Shown here piece by piece: positions 23,641 to 33,889 of a stretch of DNA of 64,000 bases (positions are counted from its first letter, which is position 1; each line of letters begins with the position of its first letter). The notes beneath the pieces are model-generated. The model had not been told where the DNA came from, searched no databases, and saw nothing but the letters and a program-made list of their open reading frames with translations. Origin of the DNA: Lanius collurio. Lineage: Eukaryota; Chordata; Aves; Passeriformes; Laniidae. The position numbers were made by a program, and so were the translations under genes. Location of the stretch: NCBI GenBank assembly GCA_020086605.1, contig JACBWW010000002.1, positions 29,098,605 through 29,162,604 on the forward strand, read 5' to 3'.

Positions 23641-26600
23641 GTATCAATTTTATACAGTTGCAATCGATAAAATTACATTAATTATTGCTACTAGTTTCTC
23701 TCTTCTCCCATAACTACATATACACAAATCCATACAGAGACCAACATTTGTGTATTTAAATATTGCTTTATTTTCCCTCCAAACCATCATTCTTTCTCAA
23801 TTATGATACTTTAGCACCAATAAAAATATTCAGTTTCCTAACTATTCCATTTTTTCTGTTTGTGTTTCTCTCTCGTCTCATTTAGCTCAAAGCTGAACTG
23901 TTTTCTACTTTGAAAACTGGCCTTTTTAAACCTTCAGGTTTGTATATGAGCAGTTTGGACTTTATTCTGTTTGCCTGTAACAAATCACATTGAGTCATGC
24001 TCGTTTCACTCTTAACTAATCAATAACTAATTTTCAGTTCTGTAGTTAGTAGTCTTGCTCTAGAGCAGAATGCCAATAGGGAATGAATTTCCTCCAGAGG
24101 AAAGTGTTTTGGAAGGTCTATCCTGACTCTTTCCACCCCTCTCTGCCTCCACTCTGCCCACAGACGTGCGTGTATCTCTTGTGAGGTCACCTTCCATGTT
24201 AGCCTAGGCATGACCAGTGCTGGTTAGACTGAAATATGTACCAGTCTTCTGGGATGCAGCTGACTGTTTTAGTCTTGATCCTGCAGTGCTTTGGAGTTGG
24301 ATGGGCTTTGGTGTCTTCAGGACAGGAGCAGCCACCAATAAACCACCCTGGATAGTTTTTTCCCATTTGCCAGCAGGTGACTGTCCCCAAAGTGTCTACA
24401 GTGACAGAACACAGTCCATCTTCTGAAAGAAGGCACAGAGATGCTGTGCTGGCTGGCTCCAGCTGTGTGCTTGGGTGCCTCCATCTAACTGTTATCTGTC
24501 AGTGTGCAGGGACATCCATGTGGCCCACATCCTGATTCTTGTCTGGTTTCTGCTACCTGGCCATGTCTGCTGAGGAGATCACTCCAGCCCTGGGAGCCGG
24601 CCAAAGTGATGACCCCATCAGAAGTCTTTGTCCTCCCAAATGTCCAGATACAGAGGTGGTATGCCAGGAGAGCAGTATCAGCATGATCCTCTCAGTCCTC
24701 CCCTTACCGGAATGAGTCCTGGACCTGGGAGAAAAGGTAGGTGACTGAGTAGTTGCTCTGTGAAGTATGCATGCTCACTGTTGGAGAAAAAGGCAGCCAG
24801 CTCAGGCAACCTCAGCAGCTGCTTAATGAATTTTGACTGGTACTAATTTGCCAGACTTTTGACTAGATGAAATTGGTGCTGGCTGATGCAGTTCTTTCAC
24901 TTACACTTCTCAGTCTGGAACCAAATGAAAGGCAAGCGCTTTTGACTGAAACCTGGCATGAGCCCCCAGCCACCAGCCTCAGCTCTCTGTCACATAGGAT
25001 GCTGTCCAGCAGCAAGGCCAGTCTGCACATGGTCTGCACCTGGGTCAGGAATGTATGTTATTAAAGAAGGCAACTCCCTTCATTCTTCAAGGTGGTAGCC
25101 CTTGGGCTTCTCGATGTCTCTTATTGCATCAAAGGTGCTGTTACATAGTGAACTGAAAGGTTGTCCTCTTCCCATGGAATCCTCCGGGCGCAATTCCTTG
25201 TGAAGAGCTACAGACCTTTGCAGCTGGAGCCATTCACCATTGCAGGATCCCTCTGCTGAGTACCACAAAAAATCGAAGCAAACTCCCCAAGTGAAATGCA
25301 GTGAAATGTGTCAGTGTGCAAAGAGGAGAGTGAACAGACATGTCAGAGACAGGACTGCTGGTCTCCAGAGCCAGGTTAGCTAGCTAGGCACTGTGCTTCA
25401 TGAAACACACTTATTCCTGCATTGAGTTTCCTGCCTGGCTTCGTTTGCTTAATTATTTGTTTTCACAGATAGCACTGGTTTGTGCAATCATTTTCTTTGA
25501 AAACGGAATTCAGCTCGTGTTATTTCACCTCACTGGGCTGATGTTGAGTAAAGCAAAAGTTGTTTTGCTGACAGCCCTGGGCTCCAGCCAGCGACATGTA
25601 CCTGGGATGTTGCCTCAGAGAACAGTTGTCTTGTCCCAGTGTCAGGCATGTCCTGGGGCCCCAGCACAGCACTGTGCATGGCACTGGGAGATGTAAAAAT
25701 GAAACTCCCCAGAACTAATGGCACAAAACTCTAGCTGTAGCATAAAGATATTTTGGACGAACGGGAGGGTTTTTTTGCTGTCCAAGCTTCAGGGTCATGA
25801 GCATTAACAAGTAAAGTGACTTAAACCTTTATTTAATTCAGGGTAGAGAGGGGCTCTTGGGGCTTTCTGCAGCTTTTGAGTGTGTAAATGAAAAAGGAAG
25901 ATGGAAAGAAATGGTACACTGCTGTTTTTAAAGGGTGAGGGAAACTTTATTCTAGCTGGCCCACTTCTCTTGTATGTGCAAGCTGGTTGGCTCTGGATGT
26001 GGGCTATCCACATATAGATGCATTTCTGTAAGAGCTCTTTTATGAGTCACTTTCAGGGAAAACAAACTGTTAGGTACCTCACAACAAATGATTTTGGAGC
26101 AAGAGCTATGGATTTTCCTTTGCTAGGAAAGTGGCTTGCTCTTTCATGACTGCTACTGCCTCACATTGTAATGACAAAAAAGCACTGCCCTATGCAAGTT
26201 TGGGGCACTGGCCTGATGGTCCTGTGCCATCCTGCAACACAAGTACAGATGGATGCTTGTCCACCACAACTTAACTCTTGTGAAATGTCCAGGAAGGGGA
26301 TGGGCAAACCTGCACTGTGTTTTCAGCTACCAAGATAGAGACAATATGTTAGATTCACTGGTAATTTACAAACTCACATCTCTTCCTCTGTCCATTGGCC
26401 TTTGCAAGAGTTAATATCGTGTATTTGGGAATACAGATAATACTGAAAAGCAACTTCTCTATCAAACTATAGATGTCAAAAGCTAAGCTCTTTGACCTAT
26501 AGTTTAGTTCCAGAAAAAACACTTCTTTTCAGATGAGCAGAAAATAAGCTGGAAATGATGAAACTGATCATATGTTTGAACTTAATTTTGTTGATGGATG

Positions 26601-29600
26601 GCATTTGTACAAGTAGCTGCCTCTACGGTTTTTGTTTCAAATCATCTGGGCTTTTAATATTGACCTTTCTGTGAATTGGTGACATCAGAAAACCTATTAC
26701 CCAATTCAGATTTTGTCAATCTTCTTCAAAAGTAGTTCTATTTATGAATATTGTATTCGTAAGAAAGGAGGCCTTTCTGACATCTCAGGCATTCTAAGCC
26801 TTGGCTATGTTTTGTCCTACTGGTGTAAGTGCAGTTTTCCCAGAACTGACACTAGTGAACTGTTGTCTCAAGTGGAAGCTGTTTTGGACCAAAGTTCCTT
26901 CCCCCAGGATTTGGCCTCAGAACTCAGTTTTGAAATGCTAAGAGGAAAAAAGAATTTGGGAAATTATAATTAGCAAGGAGGAGGATGATGAGTTTGGCCA
27001 AGGATGAGGAAGGGTCTCTCTCAGCTTCTCTTCTCAAGAAATGCTGTACACCCTGCATTTCACTTCCAGAGCTGAGAAGTGATCCCCCGGGAGACTGAGA
27101 GCTGGAGAATTTAGGAACCTTCTAACAGACTATTTGCCCTTATTTTGATCTTTAATTAGTTGGGGTATTGCTGAACCTTTTCTGGGGTGTGAGGGTGGGG
27201 TTCTAGGTAGGCAGCCACCAAGGTGTGTGGGCATCTGAGGAGAAGGAATTTAAGAAAACTCCCCTGCTTTGACCAACCCAATGTGCTTTTATAAAATTTC
27301 TCACTGAACTGTATTCAATATGCTCTACTTAAGATCCTCACAAAACTGAAATATGATCTTGTGTAAACTGCAATTGAAAAGAGTTATAAAATCTCCATTT
27401 ATCCAAAACAATTTGTGGAGTCTGTTATTTTTAAAAAATTGCATGTTTTTGTAATGTAGAGCCAGACACTAATATACCTCTGAGATGGAAGCCTTGCAAT
27501 TGTATATATGGTTTGTGGTTTGCACATCAGATAATAATCTAGCATAAGTTTGAAAACATTTAACTGGCATCCAGCTGCAGATTTGATTGGAGCATCCTTT
27601 GGTTGGGGTTTATAGCCCGCACAATTGAGTGGGCAGGATTTCCTGAAGAAATCAGGTCCCAAGTCATTTGTGGAGGTAAAACTGGGCTGATCACAAGTTT
27701 CTTGCGGGAAAGGGGGTGGGAGGAGAAAATGGTGCAGGAAAGTCTACAGTCACCTGTGGGGAAGTGGTGTTTGGGGATGGGGAGATTCCCTATCTCAGAC
27801 CCTAATTACTGGGGAAGAGGCACAGGTATTGTTTTGGTACATATACATTTCACATCCCTCTGGTATCCTGGGATGGGGAACCACAAACAGCAGCCAGTAG
27901 CTGCTCCCTGGCTTTTCCCTCTAAGGAAGTCATACCTCCCACACACACCCCACCCCTCCCCACTCCACCCCACCCCCCATCTTTCATTGTAGAGGGGCTT
28001 TTGAGTCTCACCAAGCAGATGAGAGGAGGTTGGGTCAGCACTTGTTGCCACCAAGCCTGTGTGGCAGGCCTTCTGTGGCACACTTCCTAAAGGGAGGCAG
28101 GAGGGACGTCTCCTCCCTTTAAAGGAGAAGGAGGCTTCTGGGTTTCTGCTGCAGCTTCTTCCTTCTAGGGGACCACTAGTGAGTGAGTGGCCAGAGAAAA
28201 GACATGATCTGTGGCAAGGTGTGCTTGTGATCAGGTCCCCGTGCCCTCAGCACTAATCCTCACTGTGAGATCCGTGGGCAGGAGGGAGTTTTTCCTGGAT
28301 CAGATAGACACCACTGGTTGGGGTTTGCTGCCTTTCTCTTTGGCACTAGTTGTGGTGTTAGTTGTGGGGGGCATCGCTGCAAACCACGGCCTGCCACTGC
28401 CAGGACTTTGGAGAGAGTCTCGCCCTCTTCTCTGTCTGTGGTGAGTTATGTTTGTGGTATTTGGCCTTTGCTACAGCTCTGAAGTGTGGTGAGAGGTGCT
28501 GGGGGGACTTGGAGGCCGATGGAATGCAGAATAGATGCTTTGTGGGTTCCTCTGGACTGAAGTCCCATTTGCTTGTCTTTGTAGAGGACTGCATATGCAG
28601 AGGACTGTCCAGCTTCTGTGTTTCTCTTATTGTACTCATCTGGTGCCTCATTGAGGTCATTCTGATTTGATTGTTGAATAGATTTATTTATTGTTTAAGT
28701 CAATATTGCTAAATGCCCTTTGATTTGCAGGGGAGGGATAAGCATACTTGAGTTTAATTTTATTTTTGTTTGGTAGTTACCAAAATGTCAAAATCTGAGA
28801 TCAAGCCATATCTCCTTCAGCAAGCAACATGTGTCCAGCACCTGGGACAAACATCAAGTGATCAACCTCAGGCAATAGAACAGTTTTCCTGAAATTAGCC
28901 TTTGGTTCTTAGACCCATAGCCATGAATAACACCCACTCCTTATGCTCAGAATGTAAAATATGAGCTCCAGTACAAATGATAACAAATGAGCCCAAATGA
29001 ATTCTCCCCTCCAGGAAATGATTTAATAAGTAAGGCTGCCCCATCAGATACTTCTCCAGGGAATGTGATGTAAGTGTAAGGTGAAGTACTATCACAATAA
29101 CTGTGTGTATATATTCCTACCAGATCTATTAGCCAGGGAAATATAAGTCAGGGTCAAGATGACTGTACCCTTAGGCTGACATTACATATAGTTTTGGCAG
29201 GAATAGCTGTTTTGAGTTTCTTGATCTCTCTGTAGATGTTAAAACAATCCTGCTGATGGTTGAGTACCTGTCCTGTTACCTCCACTCACTTGGCACTGCC
29301 TCTGCTGCTTGCTGCAAAAGGATGATACAAAGATCCAGTCAATGACAGGAAAACACACAAATAGTAAAGAAACAGAAGCAACTCCTCATGACGTGAGGTG
29401 ATTATTGACTATGGGAAATCAACCCATAAGGACTGAATGAGTGACAGTGCTGCACATTCATGAGCATTTTTTTCTTTTCCCAGAAGGTGAAGATCTTTGG
29501 GAAACTCCAGAGTGACAGAGGTAAGTGAAACTGCCAGTGGGTGGTGCATGGGCATCTCTAATGCTTGCAGATCCAAGCAGAGCGCTGCCCTTACCCGTCA

Positions 29601-30394
29601 CATGTATTCTATTTACAACACAGCAGAGGGAGCGTCGGCAAAGCATCTCAGAGGAGCAACCTTTTGTTATACCTACAGCTGCTCCCTTCCCTGTTAGTGC
29701 AACCGACACAGAAATAATCACTATAATAAGACTCATGCAGTTAATTGATTCACCATTTTGCGACCACTGCAGCCAACTTGGCCATAGCTTGGTTACTGCA
29801 TCCTGTGTCCCCGTGATTTCTTACAGGGAAAGAAACACCTGAAATATCTCAGGATATTTAGGATCAGTTCACCTGGCTGCTTCTCTCAACAGTTCACTCC
29901 TTTCTGGTCTTTTGTCCATATCTGCTAGAAGGCTGTAGCAAGATGTTGATTTTTCTTGTGCTGCCCTCCATGCTCAGCGCTGAGGGACTATATTTGAAAT
30001 CAGTGAGTGAGCTGTGCGTTAAGAAATAGCTCTGGCACTAAAATGCTTAAAATTATTCTTTGTTTCTCTGACTTCTCTCCTAATTTGGATTATTCCTCCA
30101 GACTTGCCCACAAGATGGAATACTAAGAAAATATTGTTTTGTTTAATTTGTTTTTTGATGTCCGCATTTCTCACATTTCCTGTTCCAATTTCAAAGTGGG
30201 TCTGAGCTCCTCCACTAACACTGCTCCGGCTGTTATTTTGGGGATCTGAGAGAGGGGATTAAAAATAAACGAAGTGCGGGTAATGCGTTTCTTGCCACAG
30301 GTTCTCTTAGGCAAGTTGGTAAAAAGTTACCGACATTCATCTCTTTTCAGGTTAAATAGAGGGATTAGATGAAGGGTATTACTAACACAGGTCA
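23641..30394. other. Upstream intergenic sequence, no gene recognised
   Basis: Unique, mostly AT-rich sequence. The only distinctive piece is a C-rich segment at 27948-27978 (G-rich on the minus strand). No exon, RNA gene or recent mobile element is recognisable. Confidence 0.55.
27948..27978 (-). other. G-quadruplex-capable G-run cluster (minus strand)
   Basis: The plus strand has C runs of 4, 4, 4, 4 and 6 (27948, 27953, 27958, 27968, 27973) with short spacers, one of them six bases long. The minus strand could fold as a G-quadruplex. The same bases form CACCC-type boxes, which Sp/KLF factors bind. Confidence 0.5.
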
Positions 30395-30590
30395 AGGTAT
30401 TAAAATATGGATGCCTAAATTTAGGCTCCTTATTTTGTATTTTGAGCCCCTAAATAAGGCTTGATCTTATGCCCTTTGAAGTCAATGCCAAAGCTTCCAC
30501 TGAGTTCAATCTGAAAGATGAAGTCCTAAATTATGTTCAGGTTCTTAAGAGTTCTCAGCATCTCACAGCTCCAAATAAGTCATCAGCTTG
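30395..30590. repeat. Relic of a palindromic interspersed repeat ('gcctaaat' family)
   Basis: Phrases such as 'ggatgcctaaatttaggctc', 'cccctaaataagg', 'ctttgaagtcaatgcca' and 'ctcagcatctcacagctcc' match a common reptile repeat built on 'taggcacctaaat' and 'cccattgacttcaatggg' motifs, probably a non-autonomous DNA transposon. It is strongly degraded and family assignment is from memory. Confidence 0.4.
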
Positions 30591-32535
30591 CTTCTTTGCA
30601 AATCACGCGTCTTCCCATAAGTTCCTAAACATGGGCTCATGCTTTTAGGTATTCCATATTTAAAATCCTGCCTGTTGAGGCTGTTTTTCTTCCTGTCTCA
30701 GGGGCCATGGACATGGGAACGATAACAAGGCCAATAAAGAAGCATAGCTGGGACACAGATTGATTTGCTTTTTTGGTGAGCAGTGCTTAGCACGAACACT
30801 GCAGATTCTATAGCAATGTCAGTATTTATTACGGTGTAAAGTTAACATGGAAGGCACATGAATGTCCTTGCTGGTGCCAAAATTCAGCAAGTACATGACC
30901 ATTTGCACAAACTTCACATACACTCTCTCCTGGTAACAGGATGTTGGCAGGTGGGAAGATCACAGGATCCAGACGAAACATAAAACGAGATGAGCAATCC
31001 TGTAGTGGTAATTTTAGAAGCTGGGTTCTGTACATTATTTACAGTACATTGTAGCTTTACGTGGATAAGGCTGCCCCTTGCCACTCGTGGATTTAATCTT
31101 TTCTGTGAGGTTTCAGTGGGGGACTTTCTTCAGAGCAGCAGCTGCAGGGATTTTTTCCATCCAGAGGAGTGTTAGAATTGGAAGGTATTTGCAGTAGAGC
31201 TACCTTCATTCATAGAATGCTCATCTAGCAGGAGGAGAAAAGGCACCTAAGACCTTCCACCAAAGAAAAGGATTGAGTGAGTTAATCTGCTTGCTGCTGG
31301 TCTGAAGTGCGGAGGCCTGGCATAAAGACAGAGCTGTTTACAGTGAACTGGGACAGAGTCAGAAGCAGCACCTGCCTCCAGGAACTTTAAATTGACTTTC
31401 CCTTCAGTTAATTAAATATCCCCTCTTTTCCCTGGGGGAGCTTGAATTCTCTCTGTCTCTTGGAAGGCATTTTTGGCAATTGCATCCTGAGTATGAGGAA
31501 CTCTAGTTATTTTGGATGGGTATTTGTTTCTTCAGAAACCCTCCACAACAATTTGTTTAAAAAGTTATAGAAAATGAGAAAGGTGTTTGAAAACCACCAC
31601 CACTCTGCTGTAGAAATGTGATCCTTGAGGAGAAGGGGTTTATATTCTCCTTTAGGTTTTGGTCTGGGATTAACTCCTGCCCTTGCCCAGACAGAAGGCT
31701 GTGGGTACAAGGGGTGTGGGGTGTGACCTGCAGTAGAGGCCAGATGGGAGCTGCTCCTTGCTCAGGGAGACCTGTCACTCATCTCCCAGCCTTCCTCAGG
31801 ATCAGTGTGACCTGGACAACACCCCCATATAGTGCACCAAGGGATAACACAAAATCTTTAAAAACTAAACAAAGGGAAGAACAAGTCTAAGATCTACTGA
31901 AAGCAAAGATTTTTTTGGGGGGTTGTTTCATGTGTTTCTCTCAGCCAGCAGGTGCCTCTATAGAGCCAATGCTTTGCCTGTATCATTACGAGTCTATGGC
32001 ACAGCATTGGAATAATTGCTTTTATATTATAGTATAGCCTTTTCTTTCTTCAGTGTCTTTTTCCCCTACGCCTTCCTCCAGCCCACGGTGAGCCCTGGGA
32101 TCTGCCAGTCTGGATTTCCACTCCATCTGCCACATAAGGTCTTTGGAGGATGGTAGCAGGAGAAAGATTTATGTACGTTGACACATGCATATTGTTACTA
32201 TGTATGCCGTATTAAGAAATTTTCTGTGTGACAGGAATCAAGTAGCTCAGCTGGGGAATGCTCGCGCCAAACTCAGTGAGACAAAGCTGCCTCTTTGCCC
32301 TTCAAATACCTTCTCAGAAAGCAGGGTGGGGTTTGTCTGGCAAAACCTTCACCCCTTCAGTAGGACACCCTTCTGAACACCAGGCACCACTCAGCCAGTA
32401 CAGGTTCCCTGAACCATAGGAGAATAGCACTGGGTTAAGAGAAATAAAACCCACCTGAGGATAACGCTCCTTCAGCCCTTTAACACATAGGTGCTAAGAA
32501 ATCACTGTATCTCAAAAGCCAAGTCCTGGGGGGTG
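30591..32535. other. VEGFA distal promoter region, no gene recognised
   Basis: Non-CpG sequence immediately upstream of the CpG island. It contains one ACGTG core at 31059 (listed separately) and a CCAGCAGGTGCC stretch near 31945, a weak CTCF-type match. I see no coding exon. Confidence 0.45.
31058..31064 (+). promoter_or_regulatory. Candidate hypoxia response element (TACGTGG)
   Basis: The sequence 'gctttacgtggataagg' carries the HIF core ACGTG at 31059-31063, with 'acagt' about 15 bases upstream. It is about 1.7 kb before the inferred transcription start; the mammalian VEGFA element lies at about -1 kb and also has a CACAG-type partner nearby. Orthology is not shown. Confidence 0.3.
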
Positions 32536-32742
32536 GTCACATGATGGCTGTGATTACAATTTGTCCCCCGCCGCCCCTCTCCCCAAATGGCTCTGCTGGA
32601 CTTTGGAACAATTCCCACGGGCAAAGTGAATTTTGACCCGAACATGTATCCATCGGCATGGCAGAAAGCGCGGCGGGAAGGCAGGGCAGGGAGCTAGATT
32701 CGAAATGCACGAGCCGCGGGGCTATTCCTCGGCCAGCTTGAA

Positions 32743-32751
32743 GGGGCGGGG
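32743..32751 (+). promoter_or_regulatory. Sp1-type GC box
   Basis: GGGGCGGGG followed by AGGAAGG. It is the clearest GC box close to the inferred transcription start, where mammalian VEGFA has Sp1 and AP-2 sites that drive basal expression. Confidence 0.5.
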
Positions 32752-33393
32752 AGGAAGGCCGGGCCATCGCTGAGGAGGTGGGACTTCGCGGAGCGTCTCT
32801 CCCCGTGGCCGCTGCGATCAGTTGCAGAGTGCTGACGAGCGGCAGGCGGTGGGGCGGCCGCTGCGCGGAGAGCGGGCGCTGCGCGGAGCCGCCGCTGGAG
32901 TGCGCGGAGCGGGGCTGCCGCCGCGCCGGGGGCGAGGAGCGCACGCCGCGCCGGCGGGGGACAGCGCGCCGCGAGAGCAGCCCTCCCCGGGCACCGGGAC
33001 CTGCTGTTAGCTTGCCGCCTTGCTTTATCCTCTCGTTTAATTTATTTTTTTCCCCACCTATACTTTGATCCGCTGGGATTTTTTTTTCCTCCCTTTCCTA
33101 CAGAGCCTTCCCACGCCCCAGTTCCCTCCCTCTCTATCCAGCTTGGATTTTTTTTTTCATATATTACTATTCTGATTTTTTTTTTTTAAGCGGTGGACAG
33201 AGAGAGGGAGAGACAGTATTAGAGAGGGCAGGAAGAAAACGCTCTGTTCGTCCTTTCCGCCACCACCACCCCGACTTGCGGAGAGGGGTCGGGCCGAGCG
33301 GCGGCGGAATCAGCCCCTTTTCCCCGGGGAGGCGACCCCAGCTCGGGGAGCCGCCGGAGGCAGCCGCTGCGAAGAGGGGGCGCAGGAAAAGAG

Positions 33394-33402
33394 ATGCATT
33401 GA
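33394..33402 (+). other. Minimal upstream ORF (Met-His-stop)
   Basis: ATG CAT TGA in the leader, with G at -3. It is out of frame with VEGFA and ends 421 nt before the main start. A two-codon uORF can cause termination and reinitiation on the leader. Confidence 0.4.
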
Positions 33403-33626
33403 AAGTTTCCGCGCAAACTTTGCCGTGAGTGCGCGAAACCGAGCGAGCGCGGCGCGGGTGCCTGCCTGCCCCGACGCGGGGAGAGCGCCGCGGACGGGCG
33501 CCGCTGTGGAGCTCGGACTGCCCGGCGGCGGGGGCCGGGCGGCGGCAGGGCGGCCGCGGAGCCTGCGCTCGGCCCGGCGGAGCGCCCTCGAAAAGCAGCA
33601 GCGGGGGCCGGCGGAGAGCCGGGCTT

Positions 33627-33638
33627 ATGGAGGGGTGA
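33627..33638 (+). other. Short upstream ORF (Met-Glu-Gly-stop)
   Basis: ATG GAG GGG TGA in the leader, 185 nt before the main start, with a favourable G at +4 but C at -3. With the one at 33394 it is the only upstream ATG I find in the inferred leader. Confidence 0.4.
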
Positions 33639-33823
33639 AACCGGAGACCCCGAAGAGGAACCCCCCTTACCCCGGAACCCTTCGCAGCGCTCGGCTGGCG
33701 GCACCCCAGGAGGCGGCGGCGGGCACGGAGGAGGCGCGGGCGAGAGCGCGGCGGGGCGGCGGCGGCGGGGCGGCGGCGAGGCGGAGCACGGCGGGCCCCG
33801 CTTCGCGGCGTGCGCCGGCAACC

Positions 33824-33889
33824 ATGAACTTTCTGCTCACTTGGATCCACTGGGGGCTGGCGGCGCTGCTCTATCTGCAGAGCGCAGAG
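33824..33889 (+). CDS. VEGFA: VEGFA exon 1 coding part (signal peptide)
   Basis: 22 codons starting MNFLL and ending QSAE, then a GTAAGC donor. The hydrophobic core (GLAALLYL) is a signal-peptide h-region; cleavage falls four codons into the next exon. The 66-nt coding length equals the human exon. Confidence 0.98.

Larger units (their letters stand above)
32780..33823 (+). other. VEGFA 5' UTR (start inferred)
   Basis: The leader is about 1 kb long and GC-rich if transcription starts near 32780, which I infer from the 1038-nt human leader. The stretch 'ctcgtttaatttattttttt' at about 33031 matches a segment inside the human VEGFA leader, which supports this being transcribed. T-rich tracts occur at 33079-33088, 33148-33158 and 33176-33187. 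The leader contains two very short upstream ORFs and a long in-frame upstream extension, both listed. In mammals this leader has two IRES elements; I cannot tell whether they exist here. Confidence 0.6.
33176..33823 (+). other. In-frame upstream extension of the VEGFA reading frame (L-VEGF-like)
   Basis: The VEGFA frame has no stop from just after a TGA at 33173-33175 up to the canonical ATG, 216 codons. In humans a CUG 539 nt upstream of the ATG starts a 180-residue N-terminal extension (L-VEGF). Here no CTG lies in frame at the matching place. The first in-frame CTG codons are at 33518 and 33563; a GTG is at 33425 and ATT/ACG near-cognates are at 33218, 33239 and 33398. The region is Gly/Ala/Arg-rich, and high GC alone makes stop-free frames likely, so translation is only a possibility. 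Confidence 0.35.

Noticed and set aside
31160..31230. Possible reverse CR1 fragment ('tagaattggaaggta')
   Set aside because: The match is limited to a few words and lacks the rest of the CR1 tail.
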